DNA of 64,000 nt. It comes from Globisporangium splendens (lineage: Eukaryota; Oomycota; Peronosporomycetes; Pythiales; Pythiaceae). Both the position numbers and the translations under genes were made by a program. Numbering within the stretch: the stretch's first letter is position 1; each line of letters starts with the position of its first letter. Positions 32,841-44,199 of this stretch are shown one piece after another. The notes under the pieces were generated by a model that was given only the letters and a program-made list of their open reading frames with translations, did no database searches and was not told the origin of the DNA. The stretch spans positions 62,001 through 126,000 of the forward strand of contig VFIW01000036.1 in NCBI GenBank assembly GCA_006386115.1, written 5' to 3'.

Positions 32841-33685
32841 GATTTGTGTATAGAGCCTTGTGGCATGTTGCTAGGTGATTGGTGTAATTGTACTGCTTTC
32901 CCTTTCTTGTCATCCATTGCTTTTCCGTGTCTTCTTCCATGCCGTGCTGATTGTCAGTTGCTGTGAGTTTTACCAAATATTGGCGCATGCTGCGGAAAAC
33001 ATAAAACTGAAATATATAGCGTGCAAATATACCTGAAAAATGAAAAAGCACTGGTAGATAAATACTACTGATTGCAACTTCCAGAATGAGACCTCTTCTT
33101 GCTGCTGCTGTAACATTTTGGAGCGACAAGCAAATCCGATTTTGCCAGCTCATGAATGACAACTGTTTGGTGCGTACGCCTCAGATTTACATTTGATCGG
33201 TAGACTTCAACGCTTGCCTTATTAGAGCAGCAAATGCTACAAGCCGAACTTCTCGGACGCTGGACATGGAAGTGATCTGTCCGCAATGGCAGGAGGGTTT
33301 GTTTTACTTTTCCGACGTTGCGTAAAGCAGCTCACGCAATAACAAGTGCTGAAAGCACACATTTTGTGCGAGTTAGTGTACTTTCAGTACGACATGTTGA
33401 ACGTTTCTGACAGAATTGGTTTTTCTTTTAAGGAACTCTTCTAGAGCGATGTGCCAGATTAAACGAATGATGTACGGCTGAGTGCGCCTGTGGCCACTTG
33501 GCCGTCAACTGCCACTAGACAGGCGATGCATATAATGGCTGATATCGTGTCGGAAAATTGAAATATGCTTGCAGAGCGGCCTAGAAACTAACCTTCGTCT
33601 TCCCTGTCAGGAGTTCCGAAGTGCAGTTTTCGAGTGCCAGTTATAATTCTGGCTCCGACTCTTTTGCAATGTCAAATGGCTTCCT
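32841..33685. other. intergenic, no gene recognised
   Basis: 3' flank of reductase 1 and distal upstream region of reductase 2. Nothing coding supported. Confidence 0.45.
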
Positions 33686-33727
33686 ATTGGCTGGTGGCAA
33701 CCACGAGCGGGATGCCCTCAGTCAATA
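33686..33727 (+). promoter_or_regulatory. CCAAT-box module upstream of reductase 2 (second box imperfect)
   Basis: CCTATTGGCTGG at 33684 and, 31 bp on, GTCAATAGGAGG in the opposite sense. The second box reads TCAAT instead of CCAAT. It sits about 580-620 bp before the ATG. Confidence 0.4.
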
Positions 33728-34231
33728 GGAGGTCAGGAAACAGTGTCGAAGGCTGACGCGAAATTAATGTGGGGGATCCATTCAGTGCCACTATGCATTA
33801 CTGAAGCCAACTGTGCTGAGCCCAAGTTTCAGAAGAAGGCAAACAAATAGGACCCCAGAGTGAAAGAGTGAGCGAGAAGTAGAGATGCCTCAATGTGTAC
33901 TCGACTCAATTCCTAAGGATCCATAATTGCGTTCGGAATGGACTGTAGGAAGGAGCCGCTGTTGCTGGACGCACCCCGTCAGATGTTTTCATCTTTGCTG
34001 CACCAGTTATTGGAACCTAACCATGCATATATCCCCAACATATTGCCTTCTCAAGCAGTGAAAGACCGGAGAGAAAGCAAATGCGCACCAGTGCTCATGG
34101 TCAGTGCACTGATTTTTTGAGAATCCTGCCTGCTACTCAAACCAGACACTCAAATTGGTCAAAGAGAGCCGCATCTTCAGTTAGAGTACTCGGTCGAACG
34201 ACTACGTTCCAATAGTTTCTCATTCCTGGCT

Positions 34232-34250
34232 GCTCACTTTTCAATTTTCT
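34232..34250 (+). promoter_or_regulatory. Inr plus FPR core promoter of reductase 2
   Basis: GCTCACTTTTCAATTTTCT is a near-perfect consensus, 58-76 bp before the ATG at 34308. Confidence 0.75.
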
Positions 34251-34296
34251 GTCTTCCGCTTCAGTTTCACAAGAAAATACCGACCAACGACGTCAA

Positions 34297-36960
34297 GCTG
34301 GCTAACCATGCCGCCTAGAAACGCTTCCTCCACTCCAAATCCAACAAACGACTACGATGTCATCAAGACTCCTGGAGCATCTAATGCTGAGCGCCGCTTT
34401 GGAGCTTCGCCATGGAGTGCCAAGTTCTGGTACCTCGGGATTCTCGCCCAACTCGTGATCGTCGCCGCCGTTGTGGTCTACGTGTACGGCCAGATCGCGT
34501 ACTTCGCGCCATCGTACTCCGCCACCGTGAGCAAAGACATTGCTAGCTGGTGGGGAGTTCCCCGCGTGGCCGTCAAGGGCGTCACGCTCGGTCACTCCGA
34601 AATGACGCGTCCGACGTACTTCTTCCTGTTTGGTCTGCTGCCGCTCTTCATCTCGCTCTTCGTACTCGAGTTCCTCCGTCACTTCAATGTCCGTCAAATG
34701 TCGTTTCGCCTCGTGCTCAAGTTTGCACTGATCATGCGCCGCAAGCCACGTGTCTTCGGTTTCTTGTCGCCCGTCAGCTTCGGCGAGCTGTTGCTCCTCG
34801 GGGCCCTCATCGGTGGCAACATCTGGGTGTTCTACTACTTCTTCGACCCTCGCTACACGCGACTCAGCGCTAATGCCAAGGCCAAGAACACCTCGGTCTC
34901 ATTCAACTCGCTGATGGAGTGCGTTGGACTCACTTTGGGCTTCAGCTGCATCTTCAACATGGCGTTCCTCTTCGTCCCAGCGACCCGCAACGCTGTATGG
35001 ATGGAGTTCATGAACATCTCGTACGCGAACGGAGTCAAGTACCACCGCTGGATCGGCGTGCTGACAGTTTTGACGGCGCTGTTCCACTGTCTCGGCTACT
35101 ACATCTCGTGGATCCGTCAGGGAACGTGGAGTGCGCAAGCGCTTCCATGCTTCGATTGCCCTCTCAACGAACGCAAGGGCGTGAAAGTGTGGATGAACGT
35201 GTTCGGTGAGATTGCGTTGACCGCGTTCCTTGTCATCGGCCTCACGTCGATCCCGTGGGTGCGTCGCAAATTCTACAACGCCTTCTACTACTTCCACCAC
35301 CTCTTCATTGTGGGGGTGGTGTTTGCTGTGCTCCACTGGAACCCAATCATCCTCTGGATCTTCCCAACTTTCCTGCTCTACATCATCAGCCGCAGTCTCT
35401 CGAGCGCCAACTCGTTCACGCCAGTCCAGATCAAGGAGTTCACGACGCTGGACAATGACATCGTGAAGATCGTGATCTCGCGCTCGGCGACCCGTGCGGG
35501 CGACTACAAGGTCGGCCAGTTCGTGTACCTCAATGTGCCTTCGATCTCGAAGCTCCAGTGGCACGCGTTCACGATCGGCTCCTCGCCTCGTGCCAACGCC
35601 ACGACGTTGACGATCCTGCTCAAGTCGCTCGGTGACTGGACCAAACAGCTTGTGCACTACTCGGAAGATTGCAAGAAGAACAACGTTCTGCCTACGATCT
35701 TTATGGATGGCTACTACGGTGCGTCGCTGGAGATGTACGACGAATACTCGACCGTGTGTCTGGTTGGTGGCGGCATTGGTGTGACTCCATTGTTTGCTAT
35801 CTTGGAGGACATGGTGGCGAAGCTGTCGAGCCACGAGCAATTGACGCAGCGCGTGTTCTTCATCTTCACTTTCCGCGAGCTCTCGTTGCTTGAAGAGATC
35901 CACCCGCTGTTGTCCAAGATCAAGGAACTCGATCCACAAGAGAAGCACTTCAGCTTCCACTTCAGCTTGACCCGTGTGCCTGGTGACGATGTCATGAACC
36001 GCGCCATCGACCACGAACGCTTGAGCGGGAAGAGTCATGTGCTCGCGACGCAGTACTCGACCGAGATCACCAAGAAGACGCCTCAGCCATTCGCCGAGCC
36101 ACTGCGTTCCCGTGCTAGCAAGTCGCTCATGTACTTGACCACTTTCTTCATCATGGTACTGATCTACGTCGTGCTCAAGTACAACGAAAAGATCAAGAAG
36201 GCCGATTCTCGTCTGTCGTACTTGCAAGCTGCTGTCGAGATTTTGGTGATGTTCCTTGCGGTGTTCATCGTGTACACGCACATCTTTGTGGAGAGTCGTT
36301 TCTTCAAGCGTGGCGTTGCGGGTGAGCAAGTCTCGAAGAACGGTCTCGACCTCCAGACGCTCTCGTCGCCAAAGTACTTCTCGAGCGACGTCCACACGTT
36401 CCGCGACTTGGTCAACGAGCACAACGTGCATGTGGGCAGCCGCCCAGACATGAAGGTCGTGATGCGCCGCGTGTACGAATCGCACAAGACGTTCAGTGCC
36501 GAGTATCCGTCGGTTGCTGGGAACACGACCATCGGCGTGTTCATTTCCGGACCAGAGGCGTTGAAGTCGGCTACCGAGCACGCTGCCGCGGACATCGGCG
36601 CGAGCAACTTTGACATCCACGAAGAAGAGTTCGAGCTATAGTCTGGGTCTTTTGTTTCGTGTTGATTGGTGCGCATCACGTTGTCTCTTTCTTTTCATTT
36701 CGTTTTCCTGGTGCCGCTTACGAAGTGGCTGTTGAATACCATCCCCTTTCTTTCCATCTAACTTGCAAAAGGTCTTGTTATCCGTTCCTTAGTTGCATGC
36801 ACGAGAGCTGAGCATTTGTTGCCTTAGGCTAGTAAGTGCGAATGGACGCGCATTTGTGAGCCAAGCGATCCGTTCTTTGAACGGAGGACGTACACCATTT
36901 CGGCGTTCGTAAAATTGGAAACAAAGAACGTCCGGCACCGAACAAAGAAATGACACAAAA
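34297..36960 (+). repeat. left arm of a 2.66 kb inverted repeat
   Basis: Covers all of reductase 2 plus about 320 bp of 3' flank. It matches 38485-41148 on the opposite strand. Homology ends about 11 bp upstream of the ATG on one side and after GAAATGACACAAAA on the other. The promoter regions of the two arms are unrelated. Confidence 0.85.
34308..36641 (+). CDS. FRO-like ferric-chelate reductase / NOX-superfamily flavocytochrome (reductase 2)
   Basis: 777 residues with the family layout. N-terminal motif STPNPTNDYDVIKTP, two N-terminal hydrophobic helices, and a ferric-reductase membrane core with likely haem ligands H246/H260 and H330 (or H331)/H343. Then CFDC loop, FAD motif WHAFTIGSSP, NADPH motif GGGIGVTP, two extra helices in the NADPH domain (SLMYLTTFFIMVLIYVVL and AAVEILVMFLAVFIVY), ISGPEAL and DIHEEEFEL. 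The first 215 residues and last 150 are distinct from reductase 1, while the centre is almost identical in DNA. A diagnostic patch, VPGDDVMNRAIDHERL, differs from APGDGVLDQPLDHERL of reductases 1 and 3. It is the left arm of the inverted repeat with reductase 3. Expected at the plasma membrane, reducing external ferric complexes; substrate not determined by sequence. Confidence 0.9.
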   Translation: MPPRNASSTPNPTNDYDVIKTPGASNAERRFGASPWSAKFWYLGILAQLVIVAAVVVYVYGQIAYFAPSYSATVSKDIASWWGVPRVAVKGVTLGHSEMTRPTYFFLFGLLPLFISLFVLEFLRHFNVRQMSFRLVLKFALIMRRKPRVFGFLSPVSFGELLLLGALIGGNIWVFYYFFDPRYTRLSANAKAKNTSVSFNSLMECVGLTLGFSCIFNMAFLFVPATRNAVWMEFMNISYANGVKYHRWIGVLTVLTALFHCLGYYISWIRQGTWSAQALPCFDCPLNERKGVKVWMNVFGEIALTAFLVIGLTSIPWVRRKFYNAFYYFHHLFIVGVVFAVLHWNPIILWIFPTFLLYIISRSLSSANSFTPVQIKEFTTLDNDIVKIVISRSATRAGDYKVGQFVYLNVPSISKLQWHAFTIGSSPRANATTLTILLKSLGDWTKQLVHYSEDCKKNNVLPTIFMDGYYGASLEMYDEYSTVCLVGGGIGVTPLFAILEDMVAKLSSHEQLTQRVFFIFTFRELSLLEEIHPLLSKIKELDPQEKHFSFHFSLTRVPGDDVMNRAIDHERLSGKSHVLATQYSTEITKKTPQPFAEPLRSRASKSLMYLTTFFIMVLIYVVLKYNEKIKKADSRLSYLQAAVEILVMFLAVFIVYTHIFVESRFFKRGVAGEQVSKNGLDLQTLSSPKYFSSDVHTFRDLVNEHNVHVGSRPDMKVVMRRVYESHKTFSAEYPSVAGNTTIGVFISGPEALKSATEHAAADIGASNFDIHEEEFEL

Positions 36961-38484
36961 CAGGCATCGGCCATGTGACTCTGCAGCATAGCCACTCCGT
37001 GTACTGGGATCGACCTGTAGAGAATGTGCAAAGTTGTTGCAAGTCGCCATTTTGGACAGTGGTGCGAGTCCGCCTTCACGTTTGACTAAAAAGTAGCACG
37101 GGAAAGGTGATTTTCAGGAAGGAACTGGATACCAGTAGATGGAATATATCAGCCCGTACAATTTCCTACACGTCTGTACAGAAAACAATGTTGACCCAAA
37201 AACGTTCAAAATTGGATAATAGGACAGCGTGAAGGGCGGACTCACAACACATTGTTCGTCAAAGCGCTGTCCACGAGAAATGCCAGCATGCTGCAGTGTC
37301 GACATCCGAGCGTTAGGTATATGGCAAGCAAAAAACATCAAATCAACACTGTGAATCAGAGTTGAATCACAAATCCATTCCATCAGTGAAAAAAAGCAAG
37401 TTACAGTACATGTAATTGGTTCGCCCACCACATCTCACACAGGAAGTCCTAGCGTCCCCAAGTGTGAGGCTAATATAAAGCAAATGTGCTTCCAGCAGCT
37501 ACTCGACACTGTGTCGTGCGTTTCATCTTCGAAGTACTGGAGTTGGTGCAGCTCCGTAGAGTGTCTTCTGCACTGGAATACATCGTATTCTCTTTGATGA
37601 CACCCCTAGTTAAGAGCACACAAAGGAGTAAATAATTGTAACGTGTCGGTGAACCCAAGCATTCCTAACCTTCAACCACAATCATCCATATACATGCACA
37701 ACAATTTCTTGGTCAAGACCGCGTGCTGACTCGCACACGCAGTTTAAGGAGAAAGTCAAGGCGTCGGCAGTGCGGAAGGTTGTCAGTCACAACTACTCGC
37801 AGTACGCGAACCACTCGCCAGCGCGACGAAATTACTCGGCAACTCTGGGTAATCGGGCATGAATTACGCTTTAGAACGGTGGTCTATACTTAAGGGAGCC
37901 ACCACGCTAACTAATGCTAGTACGTCGAGCACAAGCAGAAACAGCTGTTTCGGGAAGTAAAGGGCTTTACAAACCATAGTGCAAGGCAATAGCAGACCAG
38001 AAGACGAAACCATTGATAGTGATCGTAAGACGAGGAGCAGCCACGGTGTATTGCATTCGATACAGAGCGAAGATGTAAACATGCAGCACGCAATCCAAGA
38101 CATTGCTCTTGCGGGGATGGCGTCCTTGTCGAGTATGGCCGTTCTTTGCGCGAATAAGTTCACTGCTTGAGAATGAGCCACCAATTCCACCATCAGACTG
38201 TAGCGGGGCAAAAGCATTTATGTCGTTTTCGGCGGGCAGGTCTAACACAACCCTCACATAAATCTGGCATACATGGTGGATCAACCCGCCCACTGTTGGC
38301 CAAGCTCAAAGAGTTCGGGGATGGCAAGACCCAAACCCGTTTAAGACCTCGCTGGGTTCTATGCAATGTCCCTTGGAAGGGCTAGAACGCTCAACAATCA
38401 GCTTGAGGAGCAGAAACTTTCAAACTAGCCCACGCCACCGTGCAGTCAGGAGTATCCACGACGAAACGGCGTCACCATGTTGAT
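36961..38484. other. spacer between inverted-repeat arms, no gene
   Basis: 1.52 kb of unique sequence between the two arms. Only short unsupported frames on either strand, and no transposase or terminal repeats recognised. Confidence 0.55.
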
Positions 38485-41148
38485 TTTTGTGTCATTTCTT
38501 TGTTCGGTGCCGGACGTTCTTTGTTTCCAATTTTACGAACGCCGAAATGGTGTACGTCCTCCGTTCAAAGAACGGATCGCTTGGCTCACAAATGCGCGTC
38601 CATTCGCACTTACTAGCCTAAGGCAACAAATGCTCAGCTCTCGTGCATGCAACTAAGGAACGGATAACAAGACCTTTTGCAAGTTAGATGGAAAGAAAGG
38701 GGATGGTATTCAACAGCCACTTCGTAAGCGGCACCAGGAAAACGAAATGAAAAGAAAGAGACAACGTGATGCGCACCAATCAACACGAAACAAAAGACCC
38801 AGACTATAGCTCGAACTCTTCTTCGTGGATGTCAAAGTTGCTCGCGCCGATGTCCGCGGCAGCGTGCTCGGTAGCCGACTTCAACGCCTCTGGTCCGGAA
38901 ATGAACACGCCGATGGTCGTGTTCCCAGCGACCGACGGATACTCGGCACTGAACGTCATGTGCGATTCGTACACGCGGCGCATCACGACCTTCATGTCTG
39001 GGCGGCTGCCCACATGCACGTTGTGCTCGTTGACCAAGTCGCGGAACGTGCGGACGTCGCTCGAGAAGTACTTTGGCGACGAGAGCGTCTGGAGGTCGAG
39101 ACCGTTCTTCGAGACTTGCTCACCCGCAACGCCACGCTTGAAGAAACGACTCTCCACAAAGATGTGCGTATACACGATGAACACCGCGAGGAACATCACC
39201 AAAATCTCGACAGTAGCTTGCAAGTACGACAGACGAGCGTCGGCGTTCTTGATCTTTTCGTTGTACTTGAGCACGACGTAGATTAGCACCATGATGAAGA
39301 AAGTGGTCAAGTACATGAGCGACTTGCTGGCACGGGAACGCAACGGCTCGGCGAATGGCTGAGGCGTCTTCTTGGTGATCTCGGTCGAGTACTGAGTGGC
39401 GAGCACATGACTCTTCCCACTCAAGCGTTCGTGGTCGAGTGGCTGGTCGAGAACGCCGTCACCAGGCGCACGGGTCAAGCTGAAGTGGAAGCTGAAGTGC
39501 TTCTCTTGTGGGTCGAGTTCCTTGATCTTGGACAACAGCGGGTGGATCTCTTCAAGCAACGAGAGCTCGCGGAAAGTGAAGATGAAGAACACGCGCTGCG
39601 TCAATTGCTCGTGGCTCGACAGCTTCGCCACCATGTCCTCCAAGATAGCAAACAGTGGAGTCACACCAATACCGCCACCAACCAGACACACGGTCGAGTA
39701 TTCGTCGTACATCTCCAGAGAGGCGCCGTAGTAGCCATCCATAAAGATCGTAGGCAGAACATTGTTCTTCTTGCAATCTTCCGAGTAGTGCACAAGTTGT
39801 TTGGTCCAGTCACCGAGCGACTTGAGCAGGATCGTCAATGTCGTGGCGTTGGCACGAGGCGAGGAGCCGATCGTGAACGCGTGCCACTGGAGCTTCGAGA
39901 TCGAAGGCACATTGAGGTACACGAACTGGCCGACCTTGTAGTCTCCCGCACGAGCCGCTGAGCGCGAGATCACGATCTTCACGATGTCATTGTCCAGCGT
40001 CGTGAACTCCTTGATCTGGACTGGCGTGAACGAGTTGGCGCTCGAGAGACTGCGGCTGATGATGTAGAGCAGGAAAGTTGGGAAGATCCAGAGGATGATT
40101 GGGTTCCAGTGGAGCACAGCAAACACCACCCCCACAATGAAGAGGTGGTGGAAGTAGTAGAAGGCGTTGTAGAATTTGCGACGCACCCACGGGATCGACG
40201 TGAGGCCGATGACAAGGAACGCGGTCAACGCAATCTCACCGAACACGTTCATCCACACTTTCACGCCCTTGCGTTCGTTGAGAGGGCAATCGAAGCATGG
40301 AAGCGCTTGCGCACTCCACGTTCCCTGACGGATCCACGAGATGTAGTAGCCGAGACAGTGGAACAGCGCCGTCAAAACTGTCAGCACGCCGATCCAGCGG
40401 TGGTACTTGACTCCGTTCGCGTACGAGATGTTCATGAACTCCATCCATACAGCGTTGCGGGTCGCTGGGACGAAGAGGAACGCCATGTTGAAGATGCAGC
40501 TGAAGCCCAAAGTGAGTCCAACGCACTCCATCAGCGAGTTGAATGAGACCGAGGTGTTCTTGGCCTTGGCATTAGCGCTGAGTCGCGTGTAGCGAGGGTC
40601 GAAGAAGTAGTAGAACACCCAGATGTTGCCACCGATGAGGGCCCCGAGGAGCAACAGCTCGCCGAAGCTGACGGGCGACAAGAAACCGAAGACACGTGGC
40701 TTGCGGCGCATGATCAGTGCAAACTTGAGCACGAGGCGAAACGACATTTGACGGACATTGAAGTGGCGGAGGAACTCGAGTACGAAGAGCGAGATGAAGA
40801 GCGGCAGCAGACCAAACAGGAAGAAGTACGTCGGACGCGTCATTTCGGAGTGACCGAGCGTGACGCCCTTGACGGCCACGCGGGGAACTCCCCACCAGCT
40901 AGCAATGTCTTTGCTCACGGTGGCGGAGTACGATGGCGCGAAGTACGCGATCTGGCCGTACACGTAGACCACAACGGCGGCGACGATCACGAGTTGGGCG
41001 AGAATCCCGAGGTACCAGAACTTGGCACTCCATGGCGAAGCTCCAAAGCGGCGCTCAGCATTAGATGCTCCAGGAGTCTTGATGACATCGTAGTCGTTTG
41101 TTGGATTTGGAGTGGAGGAAGCGTTTCTAGGTGGCATGGTTAGCCAAG
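38485..41148 (-). repeat. right arm of a 2.66 kb inverted repeat
   Basis: Reverse complement of 34297-36960; it contains reductase 3 and its 3' flank. Coordinates pair with a constant sum of 75445 around the stop codons. It departs from the left arm in a central patch (about 39350-39960) that matches reductase 1 instead. Confidence 0.85.
38804..41137 (-). CDS. FRO-like ferric-chelate reductase / NOX-superfamily flavocytochrome (reductase 3, mosaic)
   Basis: 777 residues, same domain order as reductase 2: STPNPTNDYDVIKTP, N-terminal helices, four-His haem core, CFDC loop, FAD motif, GGGIGVTP, two extra helices, ISGPEAL, DIHEEEFEL. N-terminal and C-terminal thirds equal reductase 2 apart from a few substitutions (KKADSRLSYLQAAV becomes KNADARLSYLQATV, and HKTFSAEY becomes HMTFSAEY). 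The middle carries the reductase 1 version (SAARAGDYKV, APGDGVLDQPLDHERL, GAGCCGTTGCG). This points to a conversion tract. The ATG at 41137 is chosen by alignment with reductase 2 and by an Inr/FPR element 56-72 bp upstream; the frame is open to 41260 but crosses that promoter. Its upstream DNA is not part of the inverted repeat, so expression may differ from reductase 2. Confidence 0.9.
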   Translation of the reverse strand: MPPRNASSTPNPTNDYDVIKTPGASNAERRFGASPWSAKFWYLGILAQLVIVAAVVVYVYGQIAYFAPSYSATVSKDIASWWGVPRVAVKGVTLGHSEMTRPTYFFLFGLLPLFISLFVLEFLRHFNVRQMSFRLVLKFALIMRRKPRVFGFLSPVSFGELLLLGALIGGNIWVFYYFFDPRYTRLSANAKAKNTSVSFNSLMECVGLTLGFSCIFNMAFLFVPATRNAVWMEFMNISYANGVKYHRWIGVLTVLTALFHCLGYYISWIRQGTWSAQALPCFDCPLNERKGVKVWMNVFGEIALTAFLVIGLTSIPWVRRKFYNAFYYFHHLFIVGVVFAVLHWNPIILWIFPTFLLYIISRSLSSANSFTPVQIKEFTTLDNDIVKIVISRSAARAGDYKVGQFVYLNVPSISKLQWHAFTIGSSPRANATTLTILLKSLGDWTKQLVHYSEDCKKNNVLPTIFMDGYYGASLEMYDEYSTVCLVGGGIGVTPLFAILEDMVAKLSSHEQLTQRVFFIFTFRELSLLEEIHPLLSKIKELDPQEKHFSFHFSLTRAPGDGVLDQPLDHERLSGKSHVLATQYSTEITKKTPQPFAEPLRSRASKSLMYLTTFFIMVLIYVVLKYNEKIKNADARLSYLQATVEILVMFLAVFIVYTHIFVESRFFKRGVAGEQVSKNGLDLQTLSSPKYFSSDVRTFRDLVNEHNVHVGSRPDMKVVMRRVYESHMTFSAEYPSVAGNTTIGVFISGPEALKSATEHAAADIGASNFDIHEEEFEL

Positions 41149-41192
41149 TTTTGCTCTTCGTGTTTTTTTTGTGTAGTTGTTTCTTGGACCGA

Positions 41193-41209
41193 GCAAATTG
41201 TGAAGTGAG
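41193..41209 (-). promoter_or_regulatory. Inr plus FPR core promoter of reductase 3
   Basis: On the minus strand CTCACTTCACAATTTGC, a good match to initiator plus FPR, 56-72 bp before the ATG at 41137. It lies outside the inverted repeat. Confidence 0.65.
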
Positions 41210-41558
41210 TGATGCCTGCTTGCTAGGAGTTGCAGACTTTGCTCTTGGTGCGTGTAACAACGCGGGAAGAGGAGGAAGTATTCCTGCTTGCAGTGGACAG
41301 AGACTAACGCTGTGATCAGTCCGCCTTGGATGAGCATGTTACGCACTGGACTCCTAGCACTCGATCATTGGTAGCAGGTAAAATGCTGCATTGTGCAGTA
41401 AACACGACGTTTGTTATGGGATGTTGCAGGATCTGAAACATGTGTTGCAAGATGCTAGACGAAGTTTCGTTTATGATTGCAGAATCAAGTTGTGCCCATA
41501 AAGTTGGAGCTTTGTCAGCCGCTAGGGAAGAACTCGCTCCAGATAATTTCGAATGAGT

Positions 41559-41791
41559 CCAATGGGATGTGGAATGAGCTACTACCCACCACCAGAAAAT
41601 AGAGATCGCGCTTCATACAGTTCTCGATCTCATAAACAGTGTTGCTACTTGGTCGTTGATACCGGCTTCTTCCTAACGTAGAGCTGAAACTTGCTCCCGT
41701 CTAACTGGTCAAAACATGCCTAGCGAGCCCTTTCCTGGTACATTCGATTTCATTGCCGCACGATGATCCGAAGTGCGTGCCTCCAACCAAT
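41559..41791 (-). promoter_or_regulatory. CCAAT boxes upstream of reductase 3
   Basis: CCAAT at 41559-41563 (followed by GGGATG) and at 41787-41791 (ACCAATAGGAGG). The second is the reverse complement of the CCTATTGG type found before reductases 1 and 2. They are about 420-655 bp upstream of the ATG and farther apart than in the other modules. Confidence 0.35.
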
Positions 41792-44169
41792 AGGAGGAAT
41801 CGATTCAGAAAATGTACCACATTCTCAGCTAAACTAACCTGACAACAGTTTTGAGGGTTGCATATCTTTCTAACAACAGAAGACAGCCCTGAACCAGTGT
41901 TCTAGACAATCTAGATTTGACGCGCTGCTCACTGGTTGCTGCTAGTTGGCGTCCCATGGCGTGAGAGTGCAAGGTTATGATTCGTGCTCAGATCATGTCC
42001 ATGAATATTTCTCATTTTCAGAGTCATATAAGTTCTATTTACAATTCATCAACTGGTTTATTCGATTTTAGTGTACTTCGTCTGGAACATGTGGTTGCTT
42101 GGTGGCGATCGCGATTGAAAAGTGACTGGAAGCGTGCGCTACCACATTTACGCATTCAAATGCACTAAATAATCTAACTGAATGCAGTCAGCAACGACGA
42201 TGAAACGCAAAGCTAAATCACGCGTTGACTACCACTAGACCTCGCTGGAGGAGCTTGAAGTGGCTTGCGATAATTCTTGGATTCACATAGGCTTCGTCAC
42301 GTTGCACATTTCAGACAAGGTCGTGCATGCGTGGTTCACCAGTTTTCACACATGCTGTACAGCCTCAACGTTTGCAGGGGTTCAGGCTCGCAGAATCACC
42401 TGAATGCTGCTACTTTCGCGCTTTAATGCCGTGTCTGAAGTCGAAAACAAACCAACTCGAAAGAACCTCTCCGGATTTTCTCGTCAGATGGTCTCCCGAG
42501 GACAGTATGGTGCAGTTTGTGTGCACAAGGAAAGGGCATTTATGTCCCGTTTCTACGCAGTGCGCAACCATTCGTCTACATTGGCCAGTCATCATCAGTC
42601 GAACACCGAAGCGTTGGACGATCATCGAAATATGCGACAATATTTGCCAACAACAACGATCATCATGGCTGCAGCATTGTCGATTGACCACCCTTGCACA
42701 TCGACGTGTCGCCGTAGGAGTTGACAAAAGAATTCTAATAACCAAAAGCCGCGAAAGCACAAACACACCACTAATCGGCGCCAAGAATGCGCTCCAGCAA
42801 CGACTGAGCCCACTTCAAGGACGACAACTTCTGTGGTATTATCACTGTTGTGCTGTATGAGGCACTCGATTTGAAGCAAGATGCCGTATCACTGCGAATT
42901 CAATTGTCAACTAGTGAGTGACCCCAAATAGACCAGGTGACAGTGGTGAAAACACACAAATATATCAAATGATCAAAATGCAAAAATGGAAATAATTGGG
43001 GCAAGACGGTTGCGACTCCTTCAACGATATTGGGGAGTCGGTAAATGTAACACGTGGTAGATGTTTGTCTAAGCGCGAGAAAGCGAGTGCTATCAAACCT
43101 CAGTTTCATCGCGCTTTTCCATTCATCAAGAAATCAGAAAATACAATGGTATTGTCGTATTTTATTCAACGCATTCGAATTCTCAGGTTTGATTTGCATG
43201 AATGACATTAATTCTGTATCGCTGTGCCTGTTCTGTCCAGAAGGAATGCACTATACACAACAAAGCATCTTGGGGGATGGCGCTATGCCAATGGCTCGAT
43301 TGATCTCGATGGATTCATGCAAGCACTCTCTGAATCCCTTTGTAGCTCTTCCCATATGCACCGTATGCTGAACAGCTTATGCAATCACCCCTAGTGGCTC
43401 GTTCAGGCGTGGGGCAAGCATGGCGCAAGCTGAGGAAACTCGTACCGCACTGGCTGCAGACTAAACTCGGGAATCTCGGCATCTCTATCCTTCTCTGTTC
43501 AGAGCTTCTTTCTTGCCTTGGTCATCTCTCTTTCCACTGTTCGTTATAAAGTTGCCATCCGGCCTCATCCATTTGGCGCAAAATGAACAACCCGAGATGC
43601 ACCAGCTTGGGGTACTATCTCGTCGCAGCGAAAGAGCGCAGTGCAAGTGCCAATTACGAACTGAGCACCAGCTGCGCAGCTGCAACACACAAGCTCAATC
43701 TTTCCTCAGTTTCCAGCCACAGTGGTACCAATCGGAAATAACGGTATGCTTTTGTGGTAAACGTGCAGCACACAAGTCGCGGTGGAAAATGCCTACTTGA
43801 AGAGTCGGTGCGAACCGACTTTTGATGCTGTGCCGCTTCCGAACTGACGAGTCGACAGGGTCGCCCCGGGGAACGCTAAGAGGAGCGCCAGGATATGCAG
43901 AGAAGCAGTAGCAAGGATCCTTAACTCTAATCGATGTCACTCACTTTTCATTCTACTTCCTACCTCTCACTTCAAGCTTCACTGTCTACTCTGCTCCAGT
44001 TTAGAAGCATCCACATTTCAAGGAGTGTTTTTTTAAGGGTAACACGCCCAGAGAGCAATTTAATCTTCTGCTTGGTATGACAGCCAAGTTGGCAGTTGAA
44101 ATCTCGCGTCAGCAGACCTCCCATGTGGGCAGCAACACTGGGGCTGAAGATCTTGCCTGCTAGCCGTTC

Positions 44170-44199
44170 ATTGGCTGAAGGCTCATCTCCAATGGCCAA
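44170..44199. promoter_or_regulatory. orphan CCAAT-box cluster
   Basis: ATTGG at 44170, CCAAT at 44189 and 44195, followed by TGGATCACCAGAATGCG, resembling the box upstream of reductase 1 (GGGATCACCAGAACG). No intact gene starts within 2 kb on either side. Confidence 0.3.

Noticed and set aside
34899..36620. 573-codon open frame on the minus strand across reductase 2 (and similar antisense frames across the other copies)
   Set aside because: It is a by-product of the GC-biased third positions of the sense gene. The translation is His/Arg/Val-rich without domains and recurs wherever the reductase coding sequence occurs.
34297..41148. Inverted repeat as the ends of a transposon
   Set aside because: The arms are complete reductase genes, the spacer has no transposase, and no target-site duplication or terminal motif was seen.
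42327..42860. 177-codon plus-strand frame between reductases 3 and 4
   Set aside because: No recognisable domain, no promoter or splice support, and AT-rich composition like the surrounding intergenic DNA.
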